A stretch of 7,331 bases of DNA, taken from assembly GCA_017619985.1 (NCBI GenBank), contig JAFZRG010000204.1:1-7331 (forward strand). Direction: 5' to 3'. The DNA is from Bacillota bacterium. Lineage in GTDB: Bacteria; Bacillota; Clostridia; Peptostreptococcales; Anaerovoracaceae. Shown in pieces: positions 1-5,601 of this stretch (positions are counted from its first letter, which is position 1; each line of letters begins with the position of its first letter). A model generated the notes under the pieces. That model saw only the letters and a program-made list of their open reading frames with translations, was not told the DNA's origin and ran no database searches. The position numbers were made by a program, and so were the translations under genes.

Positions 1-1
1 T

Positions 2-130
2 ACGGATCCCGAATACCTGAAGGCCGCGCCTCACAGCAGCGTCTGCCACCAGCTCGACGAATCCAACATGGATGACCCCGAGCAGTGGGCGGTCACCTGG
101 AGAGCGTACCTGAAGAAATATAATGCATAA
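2..130 (+). CDS. gcvPB: C-terminal fragment, putative glycine dehydrogenase (decarboxylating) subunit 2
   Basis: Only the last 42 residues and the TAA stop are in the window; the gene begins to the left. The fragment contains APHSSVCHQLDE, which lines up position for position with the C-terminal signature of GcvPB proteins (APHTTPVxRLDE type), followed by a tail with WAVTWRAYLKKY. GcvPB is the PLP-binding half of the two-subunit glycine cleavage P-protein, which decarboxylates glycine and passes the aminomethyl group to the lipoyl H-protein. The PLP lysine region is outside the window, so the call rests on the tail alone. The stop overlaps the next start by 8 nt (ATGCATAA, 123-130), implying one operon and translational coupling with the ATP-NAD kinase gene. 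The tail has H-Q where R-R is common. Another PLP enzyme cannot be excluded. Confidence 0.5.
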   Translation, partial: TDPEYLKAAPHSSVCHQLDESNMDDPEQWAVTWRAYLKKYNA

Positions 131-1229
131 GATAGGACTGCTGGTGAATCCCATCGCAGGGATGGGCGGAAGCGTCGGACTGAAAGGAACAGACGGACTG
201 GCGGAAGAGGCCGCGCGGCGGGGCGCGGAGAAGCGCGCCCCGCTGCGCGCAGAGGCCGCATTGCTTGCGCTGCGGCCTCTGCGAGAGGACCTTCAGGTCC
301 TCTGCGCGGCCCGCGACATGGGCGCGGACGAAGCGAGCGCACAAGGTTTTCAGGCGATCACAGTCTATGAACCCGCCTCTCCCACCACATCCGCAGACAC
401 CATCGCGGCAGCCAAGGCCATCGAAGCGGCCGGCGCCGAGCTCCTGCTCTTCGCAGGCGGCGACGGCACCGCGAGGGACCTGGTCGCTGCGGGGGTCACG
501 GTCCCCTGTATCGGCATCCCGGCCGGCGTCAAGATCCACTCGCCCGTCTATGCCGTGCGGCCCGAAGCCGCTGGCGAACTGGCGAAGCGGGTCCTGCAGG
601 GCGAGCGAAAACGCACGAAGCAGATCGAAGTCGTCGACATCGACGAAGACGCCTGGCGAGCGGACCGGGTCAGCACGAGGCTGTACGGCTATCTGACCGT
701 CCCCGACGACCGCTCGCTGCTGCAGCACGGCAAGGCGGCATCCCCCGCTTCCGAGAGCGCGCAGCATGAAAGCATCGCCTCGGAGATGGCGAAGCGGATG
801 AAGCCCGGCGCCTACTATCTGATCGGTCCCGGCACCACGACGAAAGCGCTCATGGACGGGCTCGGCCTCGAGGCCACGGTCCTCGGCGTCGACCTGGTCG
901 CGGACGGCAGACTCGTGCAGAAAGATCTGTGCGAAGCGGACATCCTTCAGCGGGTCACGGAGAAAGAGGCCTTCCTCGTGCTCACCCCGACGGGCGGGCA
1001 GGGTTTCCTGCTCGGCCGCGGCAACCAGCAGATCAGCGGCGCCGTTGTAAAAGCGGTCGGCAAAGACCACCTCTTCGTCCTCGCGACGAAGGAAAAACTC
1101 TTCAATCTGCAGGGCCGTCCCCTGCTCGTCGACACCGGCGACCCAGAGGCGGACAGGCTGCTGGAGGGCTACATGCGGGCCATCACCGGCCTCGGCGAAG
1201 AACAGATGATACGGATCAGCGAACTCTGA
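123..1229 (+). CDS. ATP-NAD kinase family protein (COG3199, AcoX-like)
   Basis: This is a 368-residue protein of the usual length for the ATP-NAD/AcoX kinase family, predicted to be a cytosolic nucleotide-binding kinase. Family landmarks appear in order: an N-terminal VNPIAGMGGSVGLKGTDG block (residues 8-25); the AGGDGTARD loop (111-119), the phosphate-binding GGDGT motif shared by NAD kinases and diacylglycerol kinases; GIPAGVKIHS (131-140); LYGY (187-190); GPGTTT (235-240); and TPTGGQGFLLGRGNQQIS (288-305). Family members are thought to phosphorylate NAD or a related nucleotide; the exact substrate is often unproven. The start is the ATG at 123, whose first codons match the conserved N-terminus. 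It overlaps the upstream stop and has only a weak purine stretch (GAAG) in front, so coupled translation is likely. Residues 30-61 are encoded by three adjacent strong inverted repeats (see repeats). Spacing of GTDG to DMGADE is normal for the family, so no insertion is evident. Confidence 0.9.
   Translation: MHKIGLLVNPIAGMGGSVGLKGTDGLAEEAARRGAEKRAPLRAEAALLALRPLREDLQVLCAARDMGADEASAQGFQAITVYEPASPTTSADTIAAAKAIEAAGAELLLFAGGDGTARDLVAAGVTVPCIGIPAGVKIHSPVYAVRPEAAGELAKRVLQGERKRTKQIEVVDIDEDAWRADRVSTRLYGYLTVPDDRSLLQHGKAASPASESAQHESIASEMAKRMKPGAYYLIGPGTTTKALMDGLGLEATVLGVDLVADGRLVQKDLCEADILQRVTEKEAFLVLTPTGGQGFLLGRGNQQISGAVVKAVGKDHLFVLATKEKLFNLQGRPLLVDTGDPEADRLLEGYMRAITGLGEEQMIRISEL
212..249. repeat. Inverted repeat 1 inside the ATP-NAD kinase gene
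   Basis: The arm at 212-227 pairs with 234-249 over 16 positions around a six-base loop (gagaag, 228-233). All pairs are Watson-Crick except 217/244, which is G:T. The arms are almost purely G and C, so the RNA hairpin would be very stable. It encodes residues of the conserved N-terminal domain and is the first of three adjoining hairpins. Confidence 0.85.
249..282. repeat. Inverted repeat 2 inside the ATP-NAD kinase gene
   Basis: A perfect 12-base arm GCAGAGGCCGCA (249-260) is matched by its reverse complement at 271-282, separated by a ten-base loop (261-270). It directly abuts the first inverted repeat, sharing base 249. There is no T-tract after it, so it is not a standard intrinsic terminator. 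Confidence 0.85.
284..303. repeat. Inverted repeat 3 inside the ATP-NAD kinase gene
   Basis: AGAGGACCT (284-292) is followed after two bases by its perfect reverse complement AGGTCCTCT (295-303). As RNA the stem would be eight pairs with a four-base loop. It begins one base after the second inverted repeat, completing a run of three hairpins in about 92 bases. No T-tract follows. Confidence 0.8.
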
Positions 1230-1250
1230 TCCTTTGGAAAGGAGAAAAAC

Positions 1251-2036
1251 ATGTTACATCAGGACTATAAATTCGAATCCCGCGCGCTCTATCCCGAGCT
1301 GAAGGGCAAGAGAGTCGTCGTGACCGGCGGCGCTTCCGGCATCGGCAAGGCCACCGCGAACCGCTTCGTGCTCGAAGGCTCGAGAGTCGTCGTCTTCGAC
1401 TACAACGACAAGGCGTTCCCCGCGCTGATGGAGGAGATCCCCGGCCTCGCGGGCTGCGTCAAGGTCGACGTCTCCAGCGAAGAGAGCGTCAAGGCTGCGT
1501 TCGCCGAAATGGATAAGATCATGGGCGGCATCGACATCCTGATCTCCAACGCGGGCATTTCCATCCGCAAGAAGTTCATCGAGACCGACTTCGCGCAGTG
1601 GAAGCGCGTGATGGGCGTCAACCTCGACGGCATGTGCCTGTGCATCATGGAAGCCCTGAGACGGATGCAGAAGGAAAAGACGAAGGACGATACCGGCGTC
1701 ATCCTGTGTACCGCCTCCACGAACGGCATGGAAGGCCACCCCTTCTACACCGACTACAACGCCTCCAAGGCCGCGGTCATCAACCTCGTCCGCAGCGTCG
1801 CCCTCGAGCACGCGCCGTGGATCCGCTGCAACTGCATCTGCCCGGGCTACGTGCTCACCCCGATGCAGGAAGCCGAGTACACGCAGGAGATGTTCGAAGA
1901 ATGCAACAAGGGCATTCCTCTCGGACGCCACGCTGACCCGGCGGAAGTCGCCGCGCTCTACGCGTTCCTCGCTTCCGATGAAGCCAAGTACATCACCGGC
2001 CAGCACATTCCTCTCGACGGCGGCGAAACAGCGTAA
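1251..2036 (+). CDS. Short-chain dehydrogenase/reductase (classical SDR)
   Basis: This 261-residue protein has every landmark of a classical SDR, a Rossmann-fold NAD(P)-dependent oxidoreductase acting on an alcohol/ketone substrate in the cytosol. The cofactor loop TGGASGIG is at residues 25-32. D50 at the end of the second strand (VVVFDYN) favours NAD(H) over NADP(H). SNAG is at 99-102, the structural Asn in GVNLDG is N124, and the catalytic Ser-Tyr-Lys is S156, Y169, K173 (YNASK). CPGY (198-201) and the C-terminal ITGQHIPLDGG close the fold. The start is fixed by AAAGGAG at 1238-1244, six bases before ATG. The gene lies 21 nt after the ATP-NAD kinase gene with no terminator between, so it is probably the last gene of that operon. 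Substrate cannot be assigned: the family covers sugar alcohols, steroids and acyl reductions, and the FabG-like resemblance is only general. Confidence 0.93.
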   Translation: MLHQDYKFESRALYPELKGKRVVVTGGASGIGKATANRFVLEGSRVVVFDYNDKAFPALMEEIPGLAGCVKVDVSSEESVKAAFAEMDKIMGGIDILISNAGISIRKKFIETDFAQWKRVMGVNLDGMCLCIMEALRRMQKEKTKDDTGVILCTASTNGMEGHPFYTDYNASKAAVINLVRSVALEHAPWIRCNCICPGYVLTPMQEAEYTQEMFEECNKGIPLGRHADPAEVAALYAFLASDEAKYITGQHIPLDGGETA

Positions 2037-2069
2037 GCTGAAACCTTTTACACACATCCTTTGCATCAC

Positions 2070-2097
2070 AAAAGCTCCGGAGCGATCCGGAGCTTTT
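2070..2097. terminator. Bidirectional intrinsic terminator between convergent genes
   Basis: A perfect 11-base inverted repeat (AAAAGCTCCGG at 2070-2080 and its complement at 2087-2097) encloses a six-base loop (AGCGAT). The plus-strand transcript of the dehydrogenase operon ends the stem in TTTT followed by CTAT. The minus-strand transcript of the radical-SAM gene (stop at 2113) also ends the stem in TTTT. It lies in the 76-base gap between two convergent genes and probably serves both, more convincingly for the plus strand. Confidence 0.85.
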
Positions 2098-2112
2098 CTA
2101 TCTGTAATGACG

Positions 2113-3027
2113 TTATCCGATCACGGACGGGCCGTCATAGCGGATCTCGTCCGGTGCGACCGGATAGGCGGCCAGCAGATGGTCGCAGACGTGCAGCAGG
2201 TCTTCTTTGCCGGAGGGCAGTTTCCCTTCGACAGTATAGAGACCCAGCACGGACGAATCTGTGAACGTGCAGTCCGGGCCTTTCATGCCGGTGAGCGAGA
2301 TCATATACCGCAGTTCCTCGAGCATCTCGCGGTAATCCATGGCGTCGAACGCGCCGCTGCGCACCATATCGGCGAGCGGGGTTCCCTCCCAGATCGCGAG
2401 ACCGATGCACCAGATGCTTGCCGGGTGGATCTGTGAAAGCAGCTGCGCGGTCTTCTCCGCGTGCAGTTTCGAAAGCCGCCGTCCGCCGAGCCCCGGGATG
2501 AGCGAGATGTGACAGGCGATGCCGGCTCTTTCGAGTGCCAGACAGGCCTCGAGCATCTGCTGCGCCGTCTCGCCTTTGTTGTGCATGGCCAGTACCTCGT
2601 CCGCGCCGCTCTCGATGCCCACGTGTACGTCGGTGAGCCCAGCGCGCTTCAGCGCGGCCAGTTCGCTTCCGCTCTTTTCCAGCACGTCGTCCGAGCGGGC
2701 GTACATCGAGTATTCCTTGACCTGCGGCAGGTAGCGGCGGGTCAGCATGAACACGTCCAGCAGGAAGTCCGTCGGCAGCGCCAGCGGGTCACAGCCGAGG
2801 AAATGCAGGCGCGTCTGATCGCCGATGACCTGCGACAGCAGCTGCGCCTTGCGGGAGATCTCCTTCAGGCTGTAGACCTTGTACTCGTCCTTGATGAAGT
2901 CGCAGAACGCGCACCCCGCCCAGCGGCAGCCGTACGCGATCTCGAGGAACGCGCTATGCTCCTCGCGCGGCGGGCGGTAGAACTCCGCGTGGTCGTACAT
3001 GAGGTTGTAGATGTCTTGCGTCTCCAT
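2113..3027 (-). CDS. Radical SAM superfamily protein (Cx4Cx2C type)
   Basis: This is a 304-residue protein when started at the ATG at 3027. The iron-sulfur cluster motif YGCRWAGCAFC gives C34, C39 and C42, that is Cx4Cx2C rather than the commonest Cx3Cx2C; I recall the longer spacing from some COG1032-like proteins. FLGCDPLALP (76-85) occupies the place of the SAM-amino-group 'GGE' motif, and GIESGADEVLAMHNKGET (137-154) is the conserved strand/helix block of this radical-SAM group. No extra cluster or cobalamin domain is visible. The reading frame stays open upstream to an ATG at 3087, but those 20 extra codons run through the upstream gene's terminator and lack a ribosome site, so the shorter start is preferred. 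The ATG at 3027 also lacks a well-spaced ribosome site: TATAAT lies six bases ahead, suggesting a leaderless transcript. It is monocistronic, flanked by terminators. The reaction is unknown. Confidence 0.85.
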   Translation of the reverse strand: METQDIYNLMYDHAEFYRPPREEHSAFLEIAYGCRWAGCAFCDFIKDEYKVYSLKEISRKAQLLSQVIGDQTRLHFLGCDPLALPTDFLLDVFMLTRRYLPQVKEYSMYARSDDVLEKSGSELAALKRAGLTDVHVGIESGADEVLAMHNKGETAQQMLEACLALERAGIACHISLIPGLGGRRLSKLHAEKTAQLLSQIHPASIWCIGLAIWEGTPLADMVRSGAFDAMDYREMLEELRYMISLTGMKGPDCTFTDSSVLGLYTVEGKLPSGKEDLLHVCDHLLAAYPVAPDEIRYDGPSVIG

Positions 3028-3033
3028 GCCTTT

Positions 3034-3039
3034 ATTATA
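3034..3039 (-). promoter_or_regulatory. Putative -10 box (TATAAT) of the radical-SAM gene
   Basis: On the minus strand a perfect TATAAT (within GATATAAT) sits six bases before the ATG at 3027, just downstream of the previous gene's terminator. The expected start of transcription would fall at or within a base or two of the ATG. No good -35 hexamer is visible at 16-18 bases; that region is the T-rich end of the terminator (CTCTTT-like). Confidence 0.55.
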
Positions 3040-3054
3040 TCGTATTTGCCGTAC

Positions 3055-3079
3055 AAAAAGAGAGCAGTTTCCTGCTCTC
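3055..3079 (-). terminator. Intrinsic terminator after the nitrilase-family gene
   Basis: Read on the minus strand, GAGAGCAG is followed by a GAAA loop (a GNRA tetraloop), then CTGCTCTC and five T residues. The eight-pair stem spans 3060-3079 and the T-tract 3055-3059. It begins 15 bases after the stop of the nitrilase-family gene and ends before the radical-SAM promoter, separating the two genes and arguing against the longer radical-SAM start at 3087. Confidence 0.85.
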
Positions 3080-3093
3080 CTGTTCATCAGCGC

Positions 3094-3894
3094 CTAGTAC
3101 ACCGGGCCGACTTCCTTCGCCAGCGCCAGCCAGGTCTTCAGGCTGCGCACGGTTTTGATCTCCTCCGTGGGCACATCCGCGAAGAACAGCTGCTCGGTGC
3201 GGTCCGCCTTGGCGACCAGTTCGCCGTACGGTCCCGCCACGAGCGATTCGCCGCAGAAGTTCAGGTGGTCTTCGGGTCCCACGCGGTTGCACATGGCCAC
3301 GTACACCTGGCTGTGGAACGCCTGGATGCGCACTTCCCACTCAAACAGCTCCATGGGCTCCTTGTCGTGGTTGGTCGTCGGGATCAGCACGAGCTCCGCC
3401 CCCTGCATCGCGCACGAGCGGATGCTCTCGGGCATGTGCCGGTCGAAGCAGATGACGATGCCCACCTTGCCGAACGGCGTGTCGTAGACGATAAAGCCGT
3501 CCTCGGACGGATGGTAGTAGTCCTGTTCGTAGAAATCCTCGGCCTGGTAGATGTAGACCATCTTGGAGATGCCCTTGATCTCGCCGTCCGCGCCGATCAT
3601 CAGCGAGCAGTCGTAGTAGTTGCCGTCTTTCTTCAGGTAGACGTTCGGGGACGCCCAGATCTGATTGTCCTTGCAGGCCTTCTTCAACGCCGCCACCTCC
3701 GGCCCGTCCAGCGTGACCGCGAGAGCCGTCGCGTCCCTGCCCTCGAACTTCGGAAAGAACTGCGTGAGCTGCACTTCCGGGAAGAAGATCAGGTCCGCCC
3801 CGCCCTTCGCCGCTTCTTCGATATATTTCACCGACGCTTCGATGTTCTTCTGCGCGTCCTTTTCCATGCGCATCTGCGCCATTGCGAGTTTCAT
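3094..3894 (-). CDS. Nitrilase-superfamily carbon-nitrogen hydrolase (probable amidase/N-carbamoyl amidohydrolase)
   Basis: This is a 266-residue protein of the usual length for the C-N hydrolase family, which cleaves amides, nitriles or N-carbamoyl groups through a Glu-Lys-Cys triad. The triad is visible: E40 in LIFFPE, K111 in SKMVYIY, and the nucleophile C149 in VICFDRHMPESIR. The additional conserved Glu is probably E123 (FYEQDYY). The ICFDRHMPE context resembles N-carbamoyl-amine/amino-acid amidohydrolases (N-carbamoylputrescine amidase, beta-ureidopropionase) more than true nitrilases. The lysine loop differs from the common KMHIPD form: the His is V113 and the loop appears one residue longer. 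The start at 3894 is fixed by AGGAGG at 3900-3905, five bases ahead; the open frame extends to 3945 but those codons lack a ribosome site. It is a single-gene unit with its own promoter and terminator. The substrate is not determined. Confidence 0.88.
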   Translation of the reverse strand: MKLAMAQMRMEKDAQKNIEASVKYIEEAAKGGADLIFFPEVQLTQFFPKFEGRDATALAVTLDGPEVAALKKACKDNQIWASPNVYLKKDGNYYDCSLMIGADGEIKGISKMVYIYQAEDFYEQDYYHPSEDGFIVYDTPFGKVGIVICFDRHMPESIRSCAMQGAELVLIPTTNHDKEPMELFEWEVRIQAFHSQVYVAMCNRVGPEDHLNFCGESLVAGPYGELVAKADRTEQLFFADVPTEEIKTVRSLKTWLALAKEVGPVY

Positions 3895-3899
3895 GGTCT

Positions 3900-3905
3900 C
3901 CTCCT
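3900..3905 (-). promoter_or_regulatory. Ribosome binding site deciding the nitrilase-family start
   Basis: A perfect AGGAGG on the minus strand lies five bases before the ATG at 3894. It makes this ATG the start instead of the in-frame ATG 17 codons upstream (3945), which has no comparable site. Confidence 0.85.
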
Positions 3906-3953
3906 GTTTTGCGTGACCCGCGGAAGGGTCTCTACAACCTATCAATTTAGTAG

Positions 3954-3962
3954 ATTATATCA
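3954..3962 (-). promoter_or_regulatory. Putative extended -10 promoter of the nitrilase-family gene
   Basis: On the minus strand TGATATAAT gives a perfect -10 hexamer (3954-3959) preceded by TGn, an extended -10 element that can compensate for a poor -35 box. The base pairs 17 upstream (TGGCAG) fall inside the preceding terminator hairpin. Transcription would begin near 3948, leaving a leader of roughly 50 bases that contains only a weak five-pair hairpin (3915-3930). Confidence 0.6.
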
Positions 3963-3966
3963 CCGC

Positions 3967-4001
3967 AAAAAAGGTTCTGCCACAAAAAACAGAACCTTTT
4001 T
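3967..4001 (-). terminator. Intrinsic terminator closing the thioesterase operon
   Basis: A perfect 12-base inverted repeat (CAGAACCTTTTT and its complement, 3968-3979 and 3990-4001) encloses a ten-base loop. On the minus strand the stem runs into TTTTTT (3967-3972). It starts five bases after the stop of the thioesterase gene, so it marks the 3' end of the five-gene minus-strand operon. Confidence 0.88.
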
Positions 4002-4005
4002 CTGA

Positions 4006-4392
4006 TCAATCCAGTTTTCCCTGCGCCTTGGCCAGGAATTTCGCGCTGTCGATGATGAAACGCTCGTGGCGGCCTTCGGCGATCTTTTCCTTTTCATCGA
4101 ACACTTCGATCGTAAACACGAGTTTCCTGCGGTCGATCTCCGTAAGTTCCGTCTCACAGCGCACCGCCATGCCGACAGGCGTCGCCGCGATATGCGACAG
4201 CTCCATCCGCGTCCCGACGGTGCCCTGGCCCTCTTCGAGTTCATCCGCCACGCTCTTCCAGGCGGTCTCTTCCGCCAGCGCGATCACGGCGGGCGTCGCG
4301 AACACCGGCAGCAGTCCGCTGCCCAGGGCTTCCGCGGTCAGCTCCGGGGTCACCGTGCGTTCCAGTTTTCCTCTGATCCCAGTCTTCAGCAT
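4006..4392 (-). CDS. FlK-like acyl-CoA thioesterase (hotdog fold)
   Basis: This is a 128-residue single-domain hotdog protein related to fluoroacetyl-CoA thioesterase FlK. The family pattern is clear: LGSGLLPVFATPAVIALAEE (residues 23-42), GTVGTRMELSHIAATPVGM (57-75) and a C-terminal EGRHERFIID (106-115). The FlK catalytic triad T42-E50-H76 of Streptomyces cattleya maps with exact spacing onto T33, E41 and H67. Such enzymes hydrolyse small acyl-CoA thioesters; in an anaerobe with no sign of organofluorine metabolism, a housekeeping or pathway-specific acyl-CoA is more likely than fluoroacetyl-CoA. The start at 4392 is set by AGAGGAG (4398-4404), five bases ahead; a longer frame to 4422 has no such site. 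It lies 65 bases after the amidohydrolase gene with no terminator between, and is followed at once by the operon terminator. Confidence 0.88.
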   Translation of the reverse strand: MLKTGIRGKLERTVTPELTAEALGSGLLPVFATPAVIALAEETAWKSVADELEEGQGTVGTRMELSHIAATPVGMAVRCETELTEIDRRKLVFTIEVFDEKEKIAEGRHERFIIDSAKFLAKAQGKLD

Positions 4393-4397
4393 GCGAT

Positions 4398-4404
4398 CTC
4401 CTCT
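4398..4404 (-). promoter_or_regulatory. Ribosome binding site deciding the thioesterase start
   Basis: AGAGGAG on the minus strand is five bases before the ATG at 4392 and agrees with the point where family similarity begins (MLKTGIRG). It excludes the in-frame ATG ten codons upstream at 4422. Confidence 0.8.
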
Positions 4405-4457
4405 CTTTTCTGCGCGGGCCAAGTCTACCCGCTATCCTGCAATGCCCTGTAAGGCCT

Positions 4458-5591
4458 CTATTTGACCCGCAGACCGTCGATAAACACGGCGGTGGCCTTT
4501 GTCATGTAATGGAAGGGATGGCCGCTGAAAACGGCGATATCGGCGTCCTTGCCCACGGCGATGGAACCGACCCTGTCCTCCACGCCCAGCGCTCTCGCCG
4601 GCACGATGGTGATGGCTTTGAGCGCGTCTTCTTCACTCAGGCCTTCCCGTACGCACATCGCCGCGTACATCGGCAGCAGCCACAGCGGCTGCACGTCGTG
4701 GTCCGTGGTGATGGCCGGGGTCATGCCGTGCACGCGGAGGATGCCCGCCGTCGCGAACGACCCGTCCACCGTCTCGGGCTTGCTCGCCGGACCTTCGGAC
4801 GGACCGACGATGGGGATGAAGTCGTAACCGGCCAGCACGTCCGCGATCTTCGCGGAACGCGTCGCGTGCACGATGCAGAAGCGCAGGTCGAACTCCTTCG
4901 CGATGCGGATGGCGGTCAGCATGTCGTCCGCGCGGTGCGCGTGCACATGCACGGGGATCTCGCGCTTCAGAACTGGGATGAGCGCCTCGCTCTTCGCGTC
5001 GTACTCCGCGTCGCCCTTCTCCTTCTTTTCCATGTAGCGTTGCGCTTTGATGAGCGCTTCGCGCATCAGGGCTGCCGACATCATGCGGGTCTTCGGCGCC
5101 TTGTCGTGATTGCCGTAGCAGTTCTTCGGGTTCTCGCCCAGGGCGAATTTCATGGCCGCGGGAGCTTTCAGCACCATATCGTCCACGTCCTTGCCGCGCA
5201 GTTTGATCGCAGCGATCTGGCCGCCGATCACGTTCGCGCTGCCCGGGGAGACGCCTGCCGTGGTCACGCCGCCGGCCGCAGCCTTTTCGATAGCCGTATC
5301 GAACGGGTTGAACCCGTCCATGGCCCTCAGCTGCGGGGTGACCGGGTCGGTGATCTCGTTGTAGTCGATGCCCTCCCAGCGCAGGCCTTCCTCGCCGATG
5401 CCGATATGGGTGTGGGCGTCGATCAGGCCGGGCAGGATGTATCCGCCCGCCGCGTCGAGCACCTCGCCGCTGTAAACAGGGGCGTCTGTCATATCGCCGA
5501 ACGCCGTGATCTTGCCGTTCTCGAACTCTACGTAACCGTTCTCAAAGCGCCCGCCTTCCATGGTGAGCAGAATACCGTTCTGGATCCTCAT
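4458..5591 (-). CDS. Metal-dependent amidohydrolase (imidazolonepropionase-like, COG1228 group)
   Basis: This is a 377-residue TIM-barrel amidohydrolase, a hydrolase of C-N bonds in cyclic or linear amides using one or two bound metals. Metal-site landmarks are DAHTH (H60, H62) after the conserved LPGLID, VHVHAH (H215, H217, H219), IVHAT (H242), and TTDHD (297-299, probably D297 as the catalytic Asp). K148 lies in AAMKFALGENPK, a block conserved in this subgroup. The C-terminal VGSIAVGKDADIAVFSGHPF (341-360) is the usual return to the small beta domain, so the protein is complete. The start at 5591 is supported by AAAGGAG (5597-5603), five bases ahead, which overlaps the stop of the preceding flavoprotein gene; the gap is ten bases. 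The subgroup is common in Clostridia and other bacteria but its substrate is generally not known, and none can be inferred here. Confidence 0.9.
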   Translation of the reverse strand: MRIQNGILLTMEGGRFENGYVEFENGKITAFGDMTDAPVYSGEVLDAAGGYILPGLIDAHTHIGIGEEGLRWEGIDYNEITDPVTPQLRAMDGFNPFDTAIEKAAAGGVTTAGVSPGSANVIGGQIAAIKLRGKDVDDMVLKAPAAMKFALGENPKNCYGNHDKAPKTRMMSAALMREALIKAQRYMEKKEKGDAEYDAKSEALIPVLKREIPVHVHAHRADDMLTAIRIAKEFDLRFCIVHATRSAKIADVLAGYDFIPIVGPSEGPASKPETVDGSFATAGILRVHGMTPAITTDHDVQPLWLLPMYAAMCVREGLSEEDALKAITIVPARALGVEDRVGSIAVGKDADIAVFSGHPFHYMTKATAVFIDGLRVK

Positions 5592-5601
5592 TGTTTCTCC
5601 T

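Noticed and set aside
212..303. In-frame insertion of a palindromic element into the kinase gene
   Set aside because: The distance between the flanking conserved motifs (about 40 residues) is normal for the family as I know it, so extra sequence has not been added.
93..1070. 325-codon open frame on the minus strand opposite the ATP-NAD kinase gene
   Set aside because: The plus-strand frame has GGDGT and other family motifs along its length; the reverse frame is compositionally a shadow.
3028..3087. Twenty extra N-terminal codons for the radical-SAM protein
   Set aside because: They would be encoded by an intrinsic terminator hairpin with its T-tract and by the promoter region, with no ribosome site before the ATG at 3087.
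3915..3930. Short hairpin in the leader of the nitrilase-family gene as a possible riboswitch or attenuator
   Set aside because: The stem is only five pairs with a six-base loop, no T-tract follows, and the leader is too short for a known riboswitch class.
2461..4005. 514-codon open frame on the plus strand, antisense to the radical-SAM and nitrilase-family genes
   Set aside because: It spans two genes with complete catalytic motifs on the other strand, has no family motif of its own, is biased to Arg/His/Leu/Val as expected from a GC-rich shadow, and lacks a good ribosome site.
4393..4457. Possible terminator between amidohydrolase and thioesterase genes
   Set aside because: Only a weak five-pair GC stem with a nine-base loop and no T-tract is present, so read-through is more likely.
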